Of a stretch of DNA of 64,000 nt, positions 31,662 through 42,765 are shown piece by piece. The stretch's first letter is position 1, and every line of letters begins with the position of its first letter. Position numbers and translations under genes: made by a program. This stretch comes from Gracilaria domingensis (lineage: Eukaryota; Rhodophyta; Florideophyceae; Gracilariales; Gracilariaceae), in the NCBI GenBank assembly GCA_022539475.1, contig VCMS01000230.1, positions 23,941 to 87,940 on the forward strand, read 5' to 3'. The notes below the pieces were generated by a model. The model saw nothing but the letters and a program-made list of their open reading frames with translations, had not been told where the DNA came from and searched no databases.

Positions 31662-33440
31662 TTATGGATTAAGATATGGATGTGCTTGAAAAATTTTTTG
31701 ATCTCAAATGTGCAAGCAAGACGATTGAAAAGGAAGAAGGGGCTTTACTCAACTCTTGTAAAGATCGAGAGCACGCATAAATGGTTAATGCAGTGTAGTG
31801 CTGGGGTATACAAAGTTTTGAACTCCGTGCTCTGTCTCTACGAATTGCCTTCGTTTATAAGATTAAGAGTAATCTGAGGAAAGTATAAGTCTATCAAAAT
31901 GAGGACTACTGCAGAAAACCAATACAAGGTAAAACTGACGTTCATAAGGAAAGAAGTGCCTTCCTACATCATCGTTTGATCACTGACAAAGAATCCGGTA
32001 AGTTCTATACAGAAGCGCTTCTCTGCGCAGGCTCCATAATGAAGATATCAGCCTCGGTAGAGGAATATTTCTTCATGACGCCGTACAGATTGAATAGCTG
32101 TGTGATTATTCAGAACTTTTGTGACGGCCGTGTTACACGTCTACACATGGCGGAAGCACTGGAAAGTTTCCGGGAGGGTGAGGAAAGTTTCGTTTCTGCG
32201 TTTTCTTGGAAACGGAGCATCCCGCGCGGTCGGCCGATGATGGTCCATGCGCCGTAACGGCGCATAATATAGACGTTTAGGTACTGATTATAGATATATA
32301 CATTGGTCTTCTTGCACGAAATGAACTCCTAAAACAATCATAAATCTCACTTTGTAATATAATATAAGCCTTGAAGTACAGCCCTGTATTGTAACCTTCA
32401 TATTACATAATCGTAAAATAAGGCTTACATTACATAGGGCAACTGTTTGCCTACCTCCACCATGGCACTACGCTTTTACGCAGAAAAGCGGTTACAGAGC
32501 TTCCTCACATTGTGCTCTTGTCGTTATGAACGAAACGCGTGTCCCTCTCAAGCTCCACTTTGTACAATCAGAGTGTGAAAAGGCGTGAGGGGTGCAACGT
32601 TGACGATTAATCGTGTAGCGGAACTGGGGGGCAAGCGTCTCTTCGCTCGCGTTGAAGCGTCTTCTCGTGATAGGAGAAAGAACTTCAAAACCCAAAACTG
32701 CTATGCTCTGCTCTCTCCCAACAAGAGAGCAAAGCACGCAGTGGTAGATAAGCTTTACTTGCGGAGATGCGCACCGCACCGGTATTCAGTACCGGTGCGT
32801 GTAGGGCAACTAATTGATTACCTAACGCAAGGCTCACCAAAATGACAACACTTGCATTAGATTGCAACTGATTGCAGCTGCGCAACTTCTTAACAAAGAG
32901 ATTGCAACTGATTGCAGCTGCGCAACTTCTTAACAAAGAGATTGCAATCTCACGTAAGATTCGGCTTCAATGCTCAGAAAGACCGACAGCTCTTAAAATA
33001 ATGTCTCTGGAAATAGGAAATTTCACAACTTTCAAGTAGTCGGTACGTTCCCTGATTCAAGAACGAGTATTATAATGCCTTCTTGGCTCCTTCAGATTCA
33101 CGATGGGCCCAGTAAAAACTTTATGCTTTCAATAGCATACTCGATCGGTCGTAGGCCCACTTGCGTGCTCAATTACATGAGCAGCAAACTTACATCGTGT
33201 GCTATACAACCAGAACTTGAAATGTTGTACAACAGCCAAAGTGCTTTCTTTCAGTTCAAGCCCATCTGCAAAGGGTAAATTCAAAATCATGTAAACAAAT
33301 TGAAAGTCAATCCCAATTCAACGCCCCGATAATAGGATCCATTTCTCAATACAACTTCCTTGTGCGGATAGCCGGACATGATATTTTACTGCAGGACATC
33401 AGTGGCCCCACGCCAAACAATGACATAAAAATTGAAACCC
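31662..33440. other. Intergenic with small repeats
   Basis: No supported gene. Holds a 19-bp palindrome at 32247-32265 (ATGCGCCGT-A-ACGGCGCAT) that resembles the element B dyad. An AT-rich inverted segment around 32350-32440 has TAAGCCTTGAAGTACAGCCCTG on one side and AATAAGGCTTAC on the other. A 40-bp tandem repeat follows (separate entry). Confidence 0.45.
32859..32950. repeat. 40-bp tandem repeat, 2.2 units
   Basis: AGATTGCAACTGATTGCAGC + TGCGCAACTTCTTAACAAAG occurs twice without mismatch and begins a third time. Confidence 0.9.
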
Positions 33441-33447
33441 TTTAAAA
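33441..33447 (+). promoter_or_regulatory. Possible TATA-like box of the VWA gene
   Basis: TTTAAAA lies 83 bp before the ATG at 33530, preceded by CCC and followed by a pyrimidine-rich stretch. It is suggestive only. Confidence 0.3.
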
Positions 33448-33529
33448 GCTCCATTTTCTCAGCCCTCTCCACTCGAAAAGAGCAGAGGAAACCGATCCTT
33501 TTCTGACGGTGCTTTCAAATGGGTTGATC

Positions 33530-35121
33530 ATGGCTAAACTTCATCTTTTCGTCACAGTGTTCCTCGCCATTGGCTTCATGCATGTGAGCCAAGGTCAGGA
33601 CTGCCCTTCCAAATGTCTCAAAACCAAAAGCCTCGCCAACAAGTCATGCGCGTCTTTCAGGCCGCTTGGATGTGTCGTCAAATCTTGCACGGATGATGGC
33701 GACGCCGAAGGTTACTCATGCGTTGCTCCCACCCCCACTCCCACTGCATGCCCCGCTGTTTGCAACGCCGATAGGAAAGCCACCAGGAAGGAGTGCAAGA
33801 AGCTTTCGTTCTTGGGTTGCACGCTTCAAAAGTGTACGTCTGGAGCTGGTAAAAAAGGGTGGACTTGCGCAACACCCCCCACTGGATGTCCGAATGTATG
33901 TCGAAGCAGCAGAAAACATGTTCGAAGGGAATGCAAGAATGTGAAGGCTCTTGGATGCAAAGTGCAGACGTGTGGCGCTAGTACTTCGCTCGGATACTCA
34001 TGCAAGATTCCAGAGGTGAAGGAAGAGTGTCCTGGAAGATGCTTCCTTAAAAGGAGGGACGCCAGAAGGGATTGCAAAGACGTTGAGGATCTTGGATGCG
34101 AGGTGCAAAAATGCCTCTCTGCTGCAGGAAAGGCTTCTCCTGTGGCCCAGTCAAGCTGGAAACCGGTGACAACATTGAGTTTGTGGATCCAGTTGTGGGA
34201 CAGAAGTACGATTTCTCGCTCAGGTTCATCAACGAGGGCTCTGCTGTGTCTGTTGAGGATATTTTTCTTCTTTGCGACGCAACGGGCTCAATGACCTCCG
34301 CAATCGAAACCGCGAAGACGAGGTTTGAACAGGTGGTTGCAGAGCGAACCGATGTTTCAGGTGACGTACGATTTGGAGTTGGTATATTTAGGGACGAATT
34401 AGAGCTAGATGACGGCTTCCAGAATCTTGCTGCTATCACAGCTGACACAAGCAGTGTGTATAGCGCAATTGATACAATCACGGCATCTGGTGGTCTTGAT
34501 GCTGATGAAGCAAACCTTGTGGCGCTTTACAAGGTCGCAACCGAAGATAGCATTGGCTGGAGGGAAAACTCGCAAAAAATCGTAATATACTTCGGAGACT
34601 TCCCCGGGCATGAGCCCAGCTGCGTTGGTGGACTAACAATCACGAGAGAAACTGTAGTCGAGAGGTTGAATGATAAGGGTATCACGGTGGTTGCCGTAAA
34701 CTTTGGAAGCTCCGTAGGGGAGTTGAATCGCGCTCCGAGAGGTTTTGGATGCGGGGCTGATTCGACTCTTGCGCCGACTGGACAAGCAGATTTTATTACG
34801 ACGGAGACTGGCGGAGACGTGGCTGAAACCACAGACCAGACAGAGCTGATCAATCTGATTAATTCACTGATATCGAACCTACCGCTCACATACGAATCTG
34901 ATACTGCTGATTGTGACGGTTACATCACCACATCGTATAATCCGAACTTCCCATTCGAACTGTTCCCAGACGAGGAGACGACGGTGATTCAGACGGTTCA
35001 ACTACTGCCTGGAGTGTGCGCGCTTCCCACCGACTCGTTCGAATGCGAATACAGGTATACAGCCAGCGGAGCTGGAGTGCCTTCAACACTGGTGCAGGTG
35101 AACGGGGTGAAGGGATGCTAA
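33530..35121 (+). CDS. Secreted cysteine-repeat / von Willebrand factor A protein (one frameshift)
   Basis: ATG at 33530 opens a signal peptide (MAKLHLFVTVFLAIGFMHVSQG). Four repeats of about 40-45 residues follow, each with C-x3-C, a basic RK..CK patch, LGC-x-(V/L)-(Q/K)-x-C and G-(Y/W)-x-C. The first frame reads to KCLSAAGK, near 34131. The next base step is wrong, and the following GFSCGPVKLE, which completes repeat 4, is in another frame (the ORF opening at 34096). Then comes a VWA domain with the MIDAS motif LLCDATGSMTS, FGVGIFRDE and KIVIYFGDFPGHEP, and a C-terminal beta-rich domain with paired cysteines, ending at TAA 35119-35121. Likely extracellular, matrix or adhesion, by family analogy. 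A single missing base (expected GGAAAGGGC) explains the break, so this is either an assembly error or a recent pseudogene. Confidence 0.82.
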
Positions 35122-35348
35122 AGCGACACAAACATATTATTAGTTTATTGCAGAGTTGTGAAGACTGTACAAGGTCAGCGTAGCGAATGCACCGAGTGCC
35201 AACCGTGCTAGAGTTTGGTGCACAGAGTTTGACACTACGACCGTGCCAAATTGAGGGAAATGACCAACTTTTGAATAGAAGTTACTCTAGTTTAGATCAA
35301 AGTCAGTCATCTTTGCGCGACGTATAGAGCTTTGCTATAAAGAATAAT
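35122..35348. other. Intergenic, ends with an element-B-like terminus
   Basis: AGAGCTTTGCTATAA at 35328-35342 matches the terminal motif of element B copies and abuts a Harbinger fragment. Confidence 0.45.
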
Positions 35349-35654
35349 TTGGAGGCTTCGGAATTTGTCGTGGCTGACAGCGGTTACAAGGATGAAAAGT
35401 GTCGCAAAACGGGTGTTAAAGACTTTGAAAATCAATGTTTCGCTCTTGTTCGAGCTCGCCATGAAACTGAAAACAGAAGAATGAAGCAGTTTAGGATTTT
35501 ATCTAGTCGCTTCCGAAATGACAAGTCACTGCATTCGGCCTGTTTCCATTCTATTCTAAACCTGATGCAAATTGCTATTCAAAATGGGGAGCCAATTTTT
35601 GTCGAACCTCAGTACGGAAGTTGTACCCCACTACGGTCTGTGGTGTACAGTTGA
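35349..35654 (+). pseudogene. C-terminal fragment of a Harbinger-like DDE transposase
   Basis: ORF of 101 codons without an ATG. VVADSGYKDEKC is followed by VRARHETENRRMKQFRIL, which holds the catalytic Glu of this family, and CFHSILNLMQIAIQNGEPIF, the typical last helix. The N-terminal DNA-binding part and the first two Asp motifs are absent. It is related to, but not the same as, the transposase at 36794-37777. Confidence 0.75.
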
Positions 35655-36793
35655 ATAAAGTTCACTCTTCAGCTGACGGGCCTCTGTTGGACTGTGTGAC
35701 CAAAGTTGAACTCTCTCGCAGAGATGCGATACCAATCGGTCTGCTGATAGACTGTTTGATATCGACTCTACCGATTCTACAAGCTGGTGTGCCTGCAGTT
35801 GGAAGCTGGCGTAGCGACGGCTTCCCAAGGTTGTTGGACGCAATTGTAATTGTATTCGATATAATAGTTGACTACTCACTACTACTAGATAGATGTTCTA
35901 GCTTTTGTTAAGTAGTAGGCTAGTAACTAAAGCACATACTCAGTGGGTATGGCGCACTTCTACACATCTAGGTCACTCAGATGTGTAGATCATTGTAGCA
36001 ACAATGCACAAATTACCAATGCATTTCTTGCAAGAGAAGAAGCATATAGATTGCATACACACTCATAGTCCCAGATATTTCCCTCACTTCGCCTCTCACC
36101 CTACTCCAAATATCTCACACTTTTTGCTATAGAAAATGATGAAATGCAGAAATAATATTACTTCTGTTCTGGAATTGCGTTGGACTCCAATAAAGCAGTT
36201 TGAGATGTTTAATTGTGAATTGTGAGAATCAAGCAATCATTATTCCGGAGCTTGCGGGAATGACTGCATTTACATAATACATATTTGAATATAAATGTAT
36301 AATAAATTATCATTATGTACATATATCCATCTGCACACAAGTTTTATTCAAGAGGCATTGTTTCATTTTGAGTCTACTGACGCAGCTGACTAATCGATAT
36401 TGTTTTCTCAATGAAAATGGATCCGTCACAAAATAAACAGGCTTCATTCACCAAAAGATATCTGACAAGCAAAACATAGTGCCCTCATTTAAAACATTCA
36501 ATACTAGACTTGTCGAATAAATAGAGAATTGCTTAGGTGTGTTTTTCTAAGGTTCACAGAAAAAATAAAAGCGGTGCAAATTCTACAGATCACATATGAA
36601 AACGGAAACGTTAAAAAGCATGTAGTTTATTTCTTCATTGAAACTATAAATAAGAATAAAAAATTGTGCACTAAAGCATGCAACTGTTTTCCATCTTTGC
36701 AATATCCCAGTCAATAGAACGTCTCTCTTCATGTAGATAGTTCGAAATTCATTAAGGTCTCATCCGTCATAAAGGCGATCTGAATAATGTTCG
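35655..36793. other. AT-rich intergenic, no gene recognised
   Basis: Only short ORFs. ACATCTAGGTCACTCAGATGT (35965-35985) is a small dyad. Nothing else stands out. Confidence 0.4.
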
Positions 36794-37777
36794 CTACAGC
36801 AAAAAAATATGACCATGTTTTGACAAACGATGCCGAAAACGTTGTTCCAAAGCTGAGAATTGTTTAAAGCGAGCATACAACTTCTCGTGTCTGGCTCGAA
36901 ATATTTGATGCTTCTCTTTGAAAATAGGTGAAACAGACTCTGGAGTAATGCATTTCACTTGTTTGTACCCATTGTCCGTTAAAATGCATTCGTTTGGCAG
37001 TAGACAAAACCTCAAATTGGAATTAAATATTTCGCTGTCTGGGTGGTTTCCACAGCTGTACGGACCATTAATCCATAATATCTCATCTTTGAATAAACTC
37101 AATCCTAGTTCATATCGCAATCCTGCAGATTTAAATTTGTGAGAAAACCACATTTTGTTAAACGGTTTTGGTTCACAAATCGGAAAGTTCTCTCCATCCA
37201 CACTCATATAGCAGTTTTCAAAAGGGGTAGGACAAAAACGGTTTGCAAAATTAATCTAAATTTTGCTAGAAAGATAAACGTGAAAAATGTACTTGGTTTG
37301 TAAACTCAGCATATTTAAATTTGAAAATGCCTGAACGGCAAAATATGTCCATTTTCTATATGTTTTTTCGTCAACTCCACATATCACTGCATTTGTGTGC
37401 TCTGTATTATAAAGCTTCAAAAACATAAGTCCCCATAAAATGTGTTTCATCTCAGTACCATTTGGTAAAGAGTTTCTGAGAAGCACCCAAATGCGAAGAA
37501 CAACTTCGATTGAGACTCCGAAGATACAGTGAAATTTTCTTACGCTATTTTCATTCATTGACATGACTGATTGGCCTAAAATATTAGAAGCCTCCCGTAG
37601 TAGATGAAGTTTAAGAGCATGAATATGGTGGTGGGCCATGATGAAGAACTGTTCTACAAGTGCACGGAAATGCAAACAACTCAACAGGCAAAAAAGTTTC
37701 ATATGTAGAGAGCGTTCAAATGCCCTAATCTGCATTATGCTTAAATTTTTCCTACTCGTGTTTGTTTTAGGGCGCAT
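36794..37777 (-). pseudogene. Harbinger-like DDE transposase with one nonsense codon
   Basis: ATG at 37775-37777. One frame runs about 327 codons to 36794, interrupted by a single TAG at 37256-37258. The N-terminal half is helical (FGVSIEVVLRIWVLL, MKHILWGLMFLKLYNTE, DEKTYRKWTYFAVQAF). The nuclease half has MSVDGENFPI (first Asp), GPYSCGNHPDSEIF (second Asp), LTDNGYK and RARHEKLYARFKQF (Glu), then FRHRLSKHG. All three catalytic residues are kept. A single base change would restore the full frame, so decay is recent, or the stop is a sequence error. Confidence 0.8.
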
Positions 37778-38035
37778 GTCTGTATAAGAAACTATCCATT
37801 TCCTCGGTGGGAGGGTTTGCCAATTTGAGAATCAGAGTCTTAGCATTGGTAGATGTCCTACAAATTCAGAGTAAACGCCTCGTATCAAAATCGTCCTAGG
37901 CAGAAACAAAAAAGTTAGATTCTTAATTTGCTTTCTTTGGCATGCTTTTACATAGACTATATATGCAGGTAGTGCTAATTGGGAGCGTTAATAAATACGT
38001 TTCACAACTCCAAATGAATAAAGTCCCAGATCTTT
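37778..38035. other. Spacer, no gene recognised
   Basis: AT-rich flank between the transposase and the following inverted-repeat element. Confidence 0.35.
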
Positions 38036-38663
38036 CAGTATGTTCGCAGATATTCGCGAATGTTCGCGAATGTTCACCAAGTTTATCTTTTTTTTCTTGG
38101 AAGGACCTATAGTATCGACAAAATCATTTGAAAACGGGGATGTACGAACAGAAAAATTTAAAAGCACTATTGCCTACATTGCCCGATTGGGGCACACTTG
38201 ATCCAAGTCTTTGACAAAGATACCTCTCTAGCACGAGATCAATAACTTGAAGAAAATGTTCGATCCTCCAATCTATAAGACTTTCCTAGACCCTAATGCG
38301 AATGTACGTTGCGATATACTCTGCGACATAAGGAGTAGATATGCTTAATCTCTTTCATAGCAAACGTTCATATATAATTTGTAACATTACAAATGTTTTT
38401 GGAGTAGTTCGTTTCCGGAATGTTCGCCAAAAAACCAAATATTCGTCAACAAAAGTACTCTTTAATAACTAAACTAAACTTCTGCAGCTGCAACTATATT
38501 AGGATGACATTCATAAGTAGCTACTCTTGTAATAAATTTTGTTTCTGCACTTCTTTTTCGCATGAAATTGCTAAATTCGCTAAACAAAAAAGCTTATGTT
38601 CGTTGCAAACTTAAACTACGAAAATTAGGTTCGCGAATATTCGCAGCATGTTGGCGAACACTG
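38036..38663. mobile_element. MITE-like element with GTTCGC-rich inverted ends
   Basis: The left end reads CAGTATGTTCGC then ATATTCGCGAATGTTCGCGAA. The right end, complemented, reads CAGTGTTCGC then GCGAATATTCGCGAA. The interior (about 600 bp) is AT-rich with one further TGTTCGCCA copy and no gene. The CAG start suggests a hAT-related non-autonomous element. The 8-bp flanks (AGATCTTT / AGCTTTAC) match at only 5 of 8 positions. Confidence 0.55.
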
Positions 38664-39072
38664 AGCTTTACTTTTTATGATTTAAGCACAGATGCTTTTA
38701 GAACAAACCCCCAAGATGAAAGCAAAGGCCTTTAGAGACATGAACCAATCTTTAACTTAAGATTCAAATTTTAGGATGATGTGTTGAACATGTCCTTACA
38801 ATGAGATCTTCCAGAAATTCGACAACGGGCTAGCAGCTCCCCGGACATGGTCCCCTTAGCTGCAGCCACTGACAAAGTGGGAAAGAGACAGTTTCTGTAT
38901 CTGTCAAACAGGTACAAAAGAGCCATGCACAACGAAAAGCAAACTGTCCCTTTGCTTTCTTGGTGGCATGGAGTTTCGCCTGCGTCGCGCTCTCGCCTTC
39001 GGTAACACGCACGGTCCCAGCTTTTACGTTTGCTTTCCTTCGTTTCGCCGACTTGGCCTATACCGACAACGA

Positions 39073-40215
39073 ATGAATTCGCTCCACTACATTCTTGCGA
39101 GTAATAACGGGAGTGATAGCGGCAGTGATTTCGAAGGTACCGGTCGCACAGGACCTCCTAGTCCTCAACCACTGCCAACAAACACCGAAATCCAGCCGTC
39201 TTCTTCTGCAAACCCCCGTGCTAGCGTCCAGAATGTCCCGTCACCAACAACATCTGTTCTTCCCAAGCATGCGAAAATACAAAGCTCCACTCCCACAAAC
39301 AAAGAAGCAGCACAAGCAAAATCGACAATGAAGAAAAGGTCCAAACGCGCAAAGACAGACGAACCCCACTCACGACAGGGAAGCACAAACTACACCGCTA
39401 ACGACGTAGACCTTCTTCTAGAGATCGTTGCTGAGCTCGAACCTACAGGAGCCAATGGATGGGCCAGAGTAGCGCAGAAGTTCAACGATGATATTACCGA
39501 CGCTGACAAAGCGTTTCGGACCGCAGAGAGCTTAAAAGATAAGTTTGACCGCCTTATTCACGTCCATAAACCAACTGGAGACCCCATGTGTCCGCCGTTC
39601 GTGCGTCGTGCGAAGCAGATCAACAGAGATATTCAGGCCAAGGTCGTCGCGGCCGTCCTTGGAAAACATGATGATCATATCAACCCCTCACCTGAGGAAC
39701 TACAGAAGGGGCGCGACGTAGGCGGCGTGGTTGGGGAGCGTCGAACAAAGAGAAACATTGCGCCTACTGAGCTGCCTGTGGCTAAGCGGTTTCAACAAGA
39801 CATTGTAAAGCACATGGAACTTACCAGCGAAGGTGTATCGCAAATGGCTAAGTGGGTTACAGAGATGAAGATGCCATCGCACAGTGGTACGATTGTTACT
39901 GCTGATGACATCCGAACCATTATCAAGGAGAAGCTGAGTAGTATGAGAGCTCAAAATGAAAGAGCGCTGCAACAAACCGCAATGCATTTACGCAAGAAAG
40001 TTGTCGCAACCGTGGAGAAGTCCCTTCAGCTCCAAAGAAACATCGCATCCGAGAATCAATCACATATTGCGCAACCCGTACACGCTTCGGATCTGGTTGT
40101 GGCCCATAATTCTCGTGCGGATATTCATCAAGTGACAAGCAACACAGATTATATCGAAACGCTTCGCGGTGTCCGCCGGCAGTACGGACTGAAGTCTCCG
40201 AAAGGGCGCTTTTAA
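39073..40215 (+). CDS. Harbinger accessory protein, Myb/SANT-like
   Basis: PIF/Harbinger elements encode a DNA-binding partner that brings the nuclease to the ends. I choose ATG 39073 (MNSLHYILASNNGSDSGSD). The frame is also open from ATG 38968, adding 35 basic residues without domain character. A Ser/Thr/Pro-rich linker with a basic KKRSKRAKTD patch leads to a SANT-like domain at about residues 100-165 (YTANDVDLLLEIVAELEPTGANGWARVAQKFND, then RTAESLKDKFDRL). The C-terminal half is a long predicted coiled coil (KEKLSSMRAQNERALQQTAMH...). It converges with the transposase and overlaps its coding 3' end on the opposite strand over 40060-40215. Confidence 0.7.
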   Translation: MNSLHYILASNNGSDSGSDFEGTGRTGPPSPQPLPTNTEIQPSSSANPRASVQNVPSPTTSVLPKHAKIQSSTPTNKEAAQAKSTMKKRSKRAKTDEPHSRQGSTNYTANDVDLLLEIVAELEPTGANGWARVAQKFNDDITDADKAFRTAESLKDKFDRLIHVHKPTGDPMCPPFVRRAKQINRDIQAKVVAAVLGKHDDHINPSPEELQKGRDVGGVVGERRTKRNIAPTELPVAKRFQQDIVKHMELTSEGVSQMAKWVTEMKMPSHSGTIVTADDIRTIIKEKLSSMRAQNERALQQTAMHLRKKVVATVEKSLQLQRNIASENQSHIAQPVHASDLVVAHNSRADIHQVTSNTDYIETLRGVRRQYGLKSPKGRF

Positions 40216-41252
40216 CGCGTTCACACCCCATTCGGCGGTCTGTCGGCGGGACGGGTAGACGCTTTGCAGCAGCATATCGACCACATCCGTAACGAACTTG
40301 TCCTTGTATGGTGGCTTCTCGTTTGCTTTTCTACATCGTAGTCTTTTCCGTTGGTCACATTCATATTATTGCAGAATGCCGTGTCGCCCAGTATACCAAA
40401 GCCAGGTGGTGTGCAATCGTCTGACAACCGTGGCCAATACAGTCCGGTTACACCGGCGAGTCGGCTATCGTGCCATGACCCCGGATAATTAATACCCGCA
40501 TGAATGATCTCGCCAAAGAAGTTCCAAACGAAGATATTCGTTACCTGAACAAGTTGTGTATAGCCGTCGTAATACGCATTTTGCAGGTCTGGGTCTTCGT
40601 ATTCTGCACATTGGAAGTGCCCACCATCACTAACAGCGAAGATTCCTTTGAGCAAAGCCGCCGTTTCCGGCTTTGCAGCTGCTAAATGTTCCGCGCTCAA
40701 GGTGATCTCAGTTACAGTGGGCCATCTAATTTCGGCTACTGGAATCGCATCTGAGGTAAGTACAATGCGAAGGAGCTGAATGCCATACGAAAGCCAGTCA
40801 CTAACCGACGACGGAACTATTCCAAAGATTGGACACAGGAGGTAACTCACATCACTGGTTCTGATGTACCAAAGTACCAGTCCAAGAAGATCTACGGTGT
40901 CCAAGAACGGTTTGCGTCCTCTTCTGGTTCGTTTTATCGCGTAGGGAGATGAGCGCGGTACTTCGCTGCGAAGTTTGATGAAAGGAGGTAATAGAACATC
41001 GAAAAAGATGTGGCGGTCTACACAAAGCGTGGTTGCAAAATCGTCGTCGGTCCCGCAGGCGACGATAATGTTCCATGGGGTTACCTGCTTTAGAGGTCTC
41101 GGTAATGCTGTGCGCCGGAATTTGAGCGTCCGTGAGAGTCGGCGTTGTACGCGGTGGGGGGTGAGGAGTGCGATGCAAAGCTGCATTTGGTTTACCATAA
41201 CAAAGGCGAGAAAGATAGTAAGGAGTACTGGAATGCGCGTGTCGGAATTCAT
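40060..41252 (-). CDS. PIF/Harbinger DDE transposase (one frameshift)
   Basis: ATG at 41250-41252 (MNSDTRIPVLL). The helical region before the nuclease (VDLLGLVLWYIRTSDVSYLLCPIFGI) precedes IFAVSDGGHF (first Asp), YYDGYTQLVQVTNIFVW, INYPGSWHDSRL (second Asp) and GILGDTAFCNNMNVTNGK. The original frame then turns into low-complexity sequence. The true continuation lies in another frame: RKANEKPPYKDKFVTDVVDM, QSVYPSRRQTAEWGVNALK (Glu codon at 40231-40233), then MGHNQIRSVY, ending at TGA 40060-40062. A one-base indel near 40335 explains this. With the Myb-like gene it makes a complete two-gene Harbinger element in tail-to-tail layout. Confidence 0.82.
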
Positions 41253-41877
41253 GTTTGATGGAGGTTGTGGGAAAGAAGGCAACGGAGTTACTGTGGGCGT
41301 AGTGTTATCATCTCATTATGAAGTAAAGGAGAATGGTTGCGAATAAATTACATAAGAACGTCGAGTGCCGGTCTGCAGCGGGGTCCGCTGACCCGCTGCA
41401 GGCCAGCACTTTCAAGACATGTCCATCCAGCAAACGCTTGAAATGCGGCCATGGGGTTGGTTGGATTTTGCTATAGTGTCGCGGTACCCAATTCTTGGAA
41501 GATCTCAATAACATATCTAAACTACAAGGTGTGATCCGACAAGTTTCTACGAACAAACCCTTGTGCAGATTACAACAGCCACTGACCCATCAAAACTGTA
41601 TGGCCTTCTACCGTTGTTTTCGGCATGGAACTGCCGTGAAATTGACTTAGGGCTGAATTGAAAGCAAGAAAAGATACAAACCTTTTATGCTTTCGTCAGA
41701 GTTTCAGGACAACCACCTGTTACCAAATTCTGTAGAGGACTTATCCAGAGATTATATCCCTATAACGGCTCAAAATGTAATAAAAAACCACCGTCCTCGT
41801 TCGTCAACCTGTGATCGCAGTTCGTATCAGTGGAGCTACGGTTTCACTTGTCTGGAAACTACTCTTCAATAGACAGC
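41253..41877. other. Intergenic, no gene recognised
   Basis: It is the right flank of the Harbinger element. A GC-rich inverted repeat, GCAGCGGG-tccgctgac-CCGCTGC, occurs at about 41376-41400. No terminal repeat could be paired with the left side of the element. Confidence 0.35.
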
Positions 41878-42765
41878 ATGAAGCCAAAACGAAAGCGTCT
41901 AACAGCAAATTCGAATGCTGTGAAGCTTCTCAAGATGAAATTACAAAGCGGGGAGCTTGATGGAACAGAAAAAGCAGAGAGAGTATGGCGTTCTGAAAGC
42001 TTGTTTCAGGAACACAAGCTAGATACGTTTCGTGCTTGTTACAACCGAATTCGCAAGGATATGGGTCTCCCGCTAAAAGGTAATTTAACATTCAATTTTT
42101 CAATCATTGTCGTGACTAACTCTTTGCTTAATTAGATCCTGCGTTGCATATTGTTCTTCGTACAAGCTTAGATCCACGACGAGAGAATGACGCAATTGTC
42201 ATTGAATCTGACGGGTCTAACTAAGATGATAAGTCGTATCGTGAAGAAATCTCTGTCGATGTTGATCGTAACAAATGGATGCTTTTTGATCAGTTAGACT
42301 GGCGCCCTTTTTACCTGATTTCGGAATGGACGGAGCCAAAAACGACCACTAAACGACTTAGTGTTGGAGTCGTAATGCCCTCGGGATTGCAACAAGGTGA
42401 TGTTTACGTTCAAATAGTTGATGATAATAAGTGTTTACAAATCAAGGTACACTGGCCAAGGCCGATGATACATCCGAAGATTCTACACGCAAAGTGGTTG
42501 AATTAGAGTGGTGAGAAGTATACCGATCACCACCAGGAGTTGACAGGATTTGAATCGGCATTAAAAAATTTAAGGGAGCATAGCAAAGATCGTGTCTTAT
42601 CAACCACGAAGATTATCTTACCGTTTGCTGTTGAATCTTAGCTGGTTTCAGACAATATTAGATTCAATTGTGGTTCAATTGTATACTATGTGCGCTTAAG
42701 AGCTTTCAACGAATCTTATGCGTACGGTGGTCAAAACACTGATGACTTTGAGTTGGTCGAATGAA
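41878..42765 (+). pseudogene. Intron-bearing gene of unknown function, decayed
   Basis: Exon 1 starts at ATG 41878 (MKPKRKRLTANSNAVKLL) and reads to GLPLK. A 57-bp intron follows (42079/80-42136): GTAATT donor, TGACTAAC branch-like sequence, TTAATTAG acceptor. Splicing keeps the frame into DPALHIVLRTSLDPRRE. An in-frame TAA at about 42222 interrupts it, then the same frame continues through WMLFDQLDWRPFYLI and KRLSVGVVMPSGLQQGDVYVQIVDDNKCLQIKVHWP. A frameshift near 42505 leads to TDHHQELTGFESALKNLREHSKDRV. A TAG then precedes a last segment ending DDFELVE at 42765. I do not recognise the family. The VMPSG...VDDN...VHWP segment suggests a beta-sandwich. It may be a transposon-associated protein. 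Confidence 0.6.
42080..42136 (+). other. Spliceosomal intron, 57 bp
   Basis: The donor GTAATT directly follows AAAAG, a TGACTAACTC branch-point-like motif lies about 25 bases before the end, and the acceptor is TTAATTAG. Removing it joins two coding frames. It is the only intron in the window with this quality of evidence. Confidence 0.65.
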
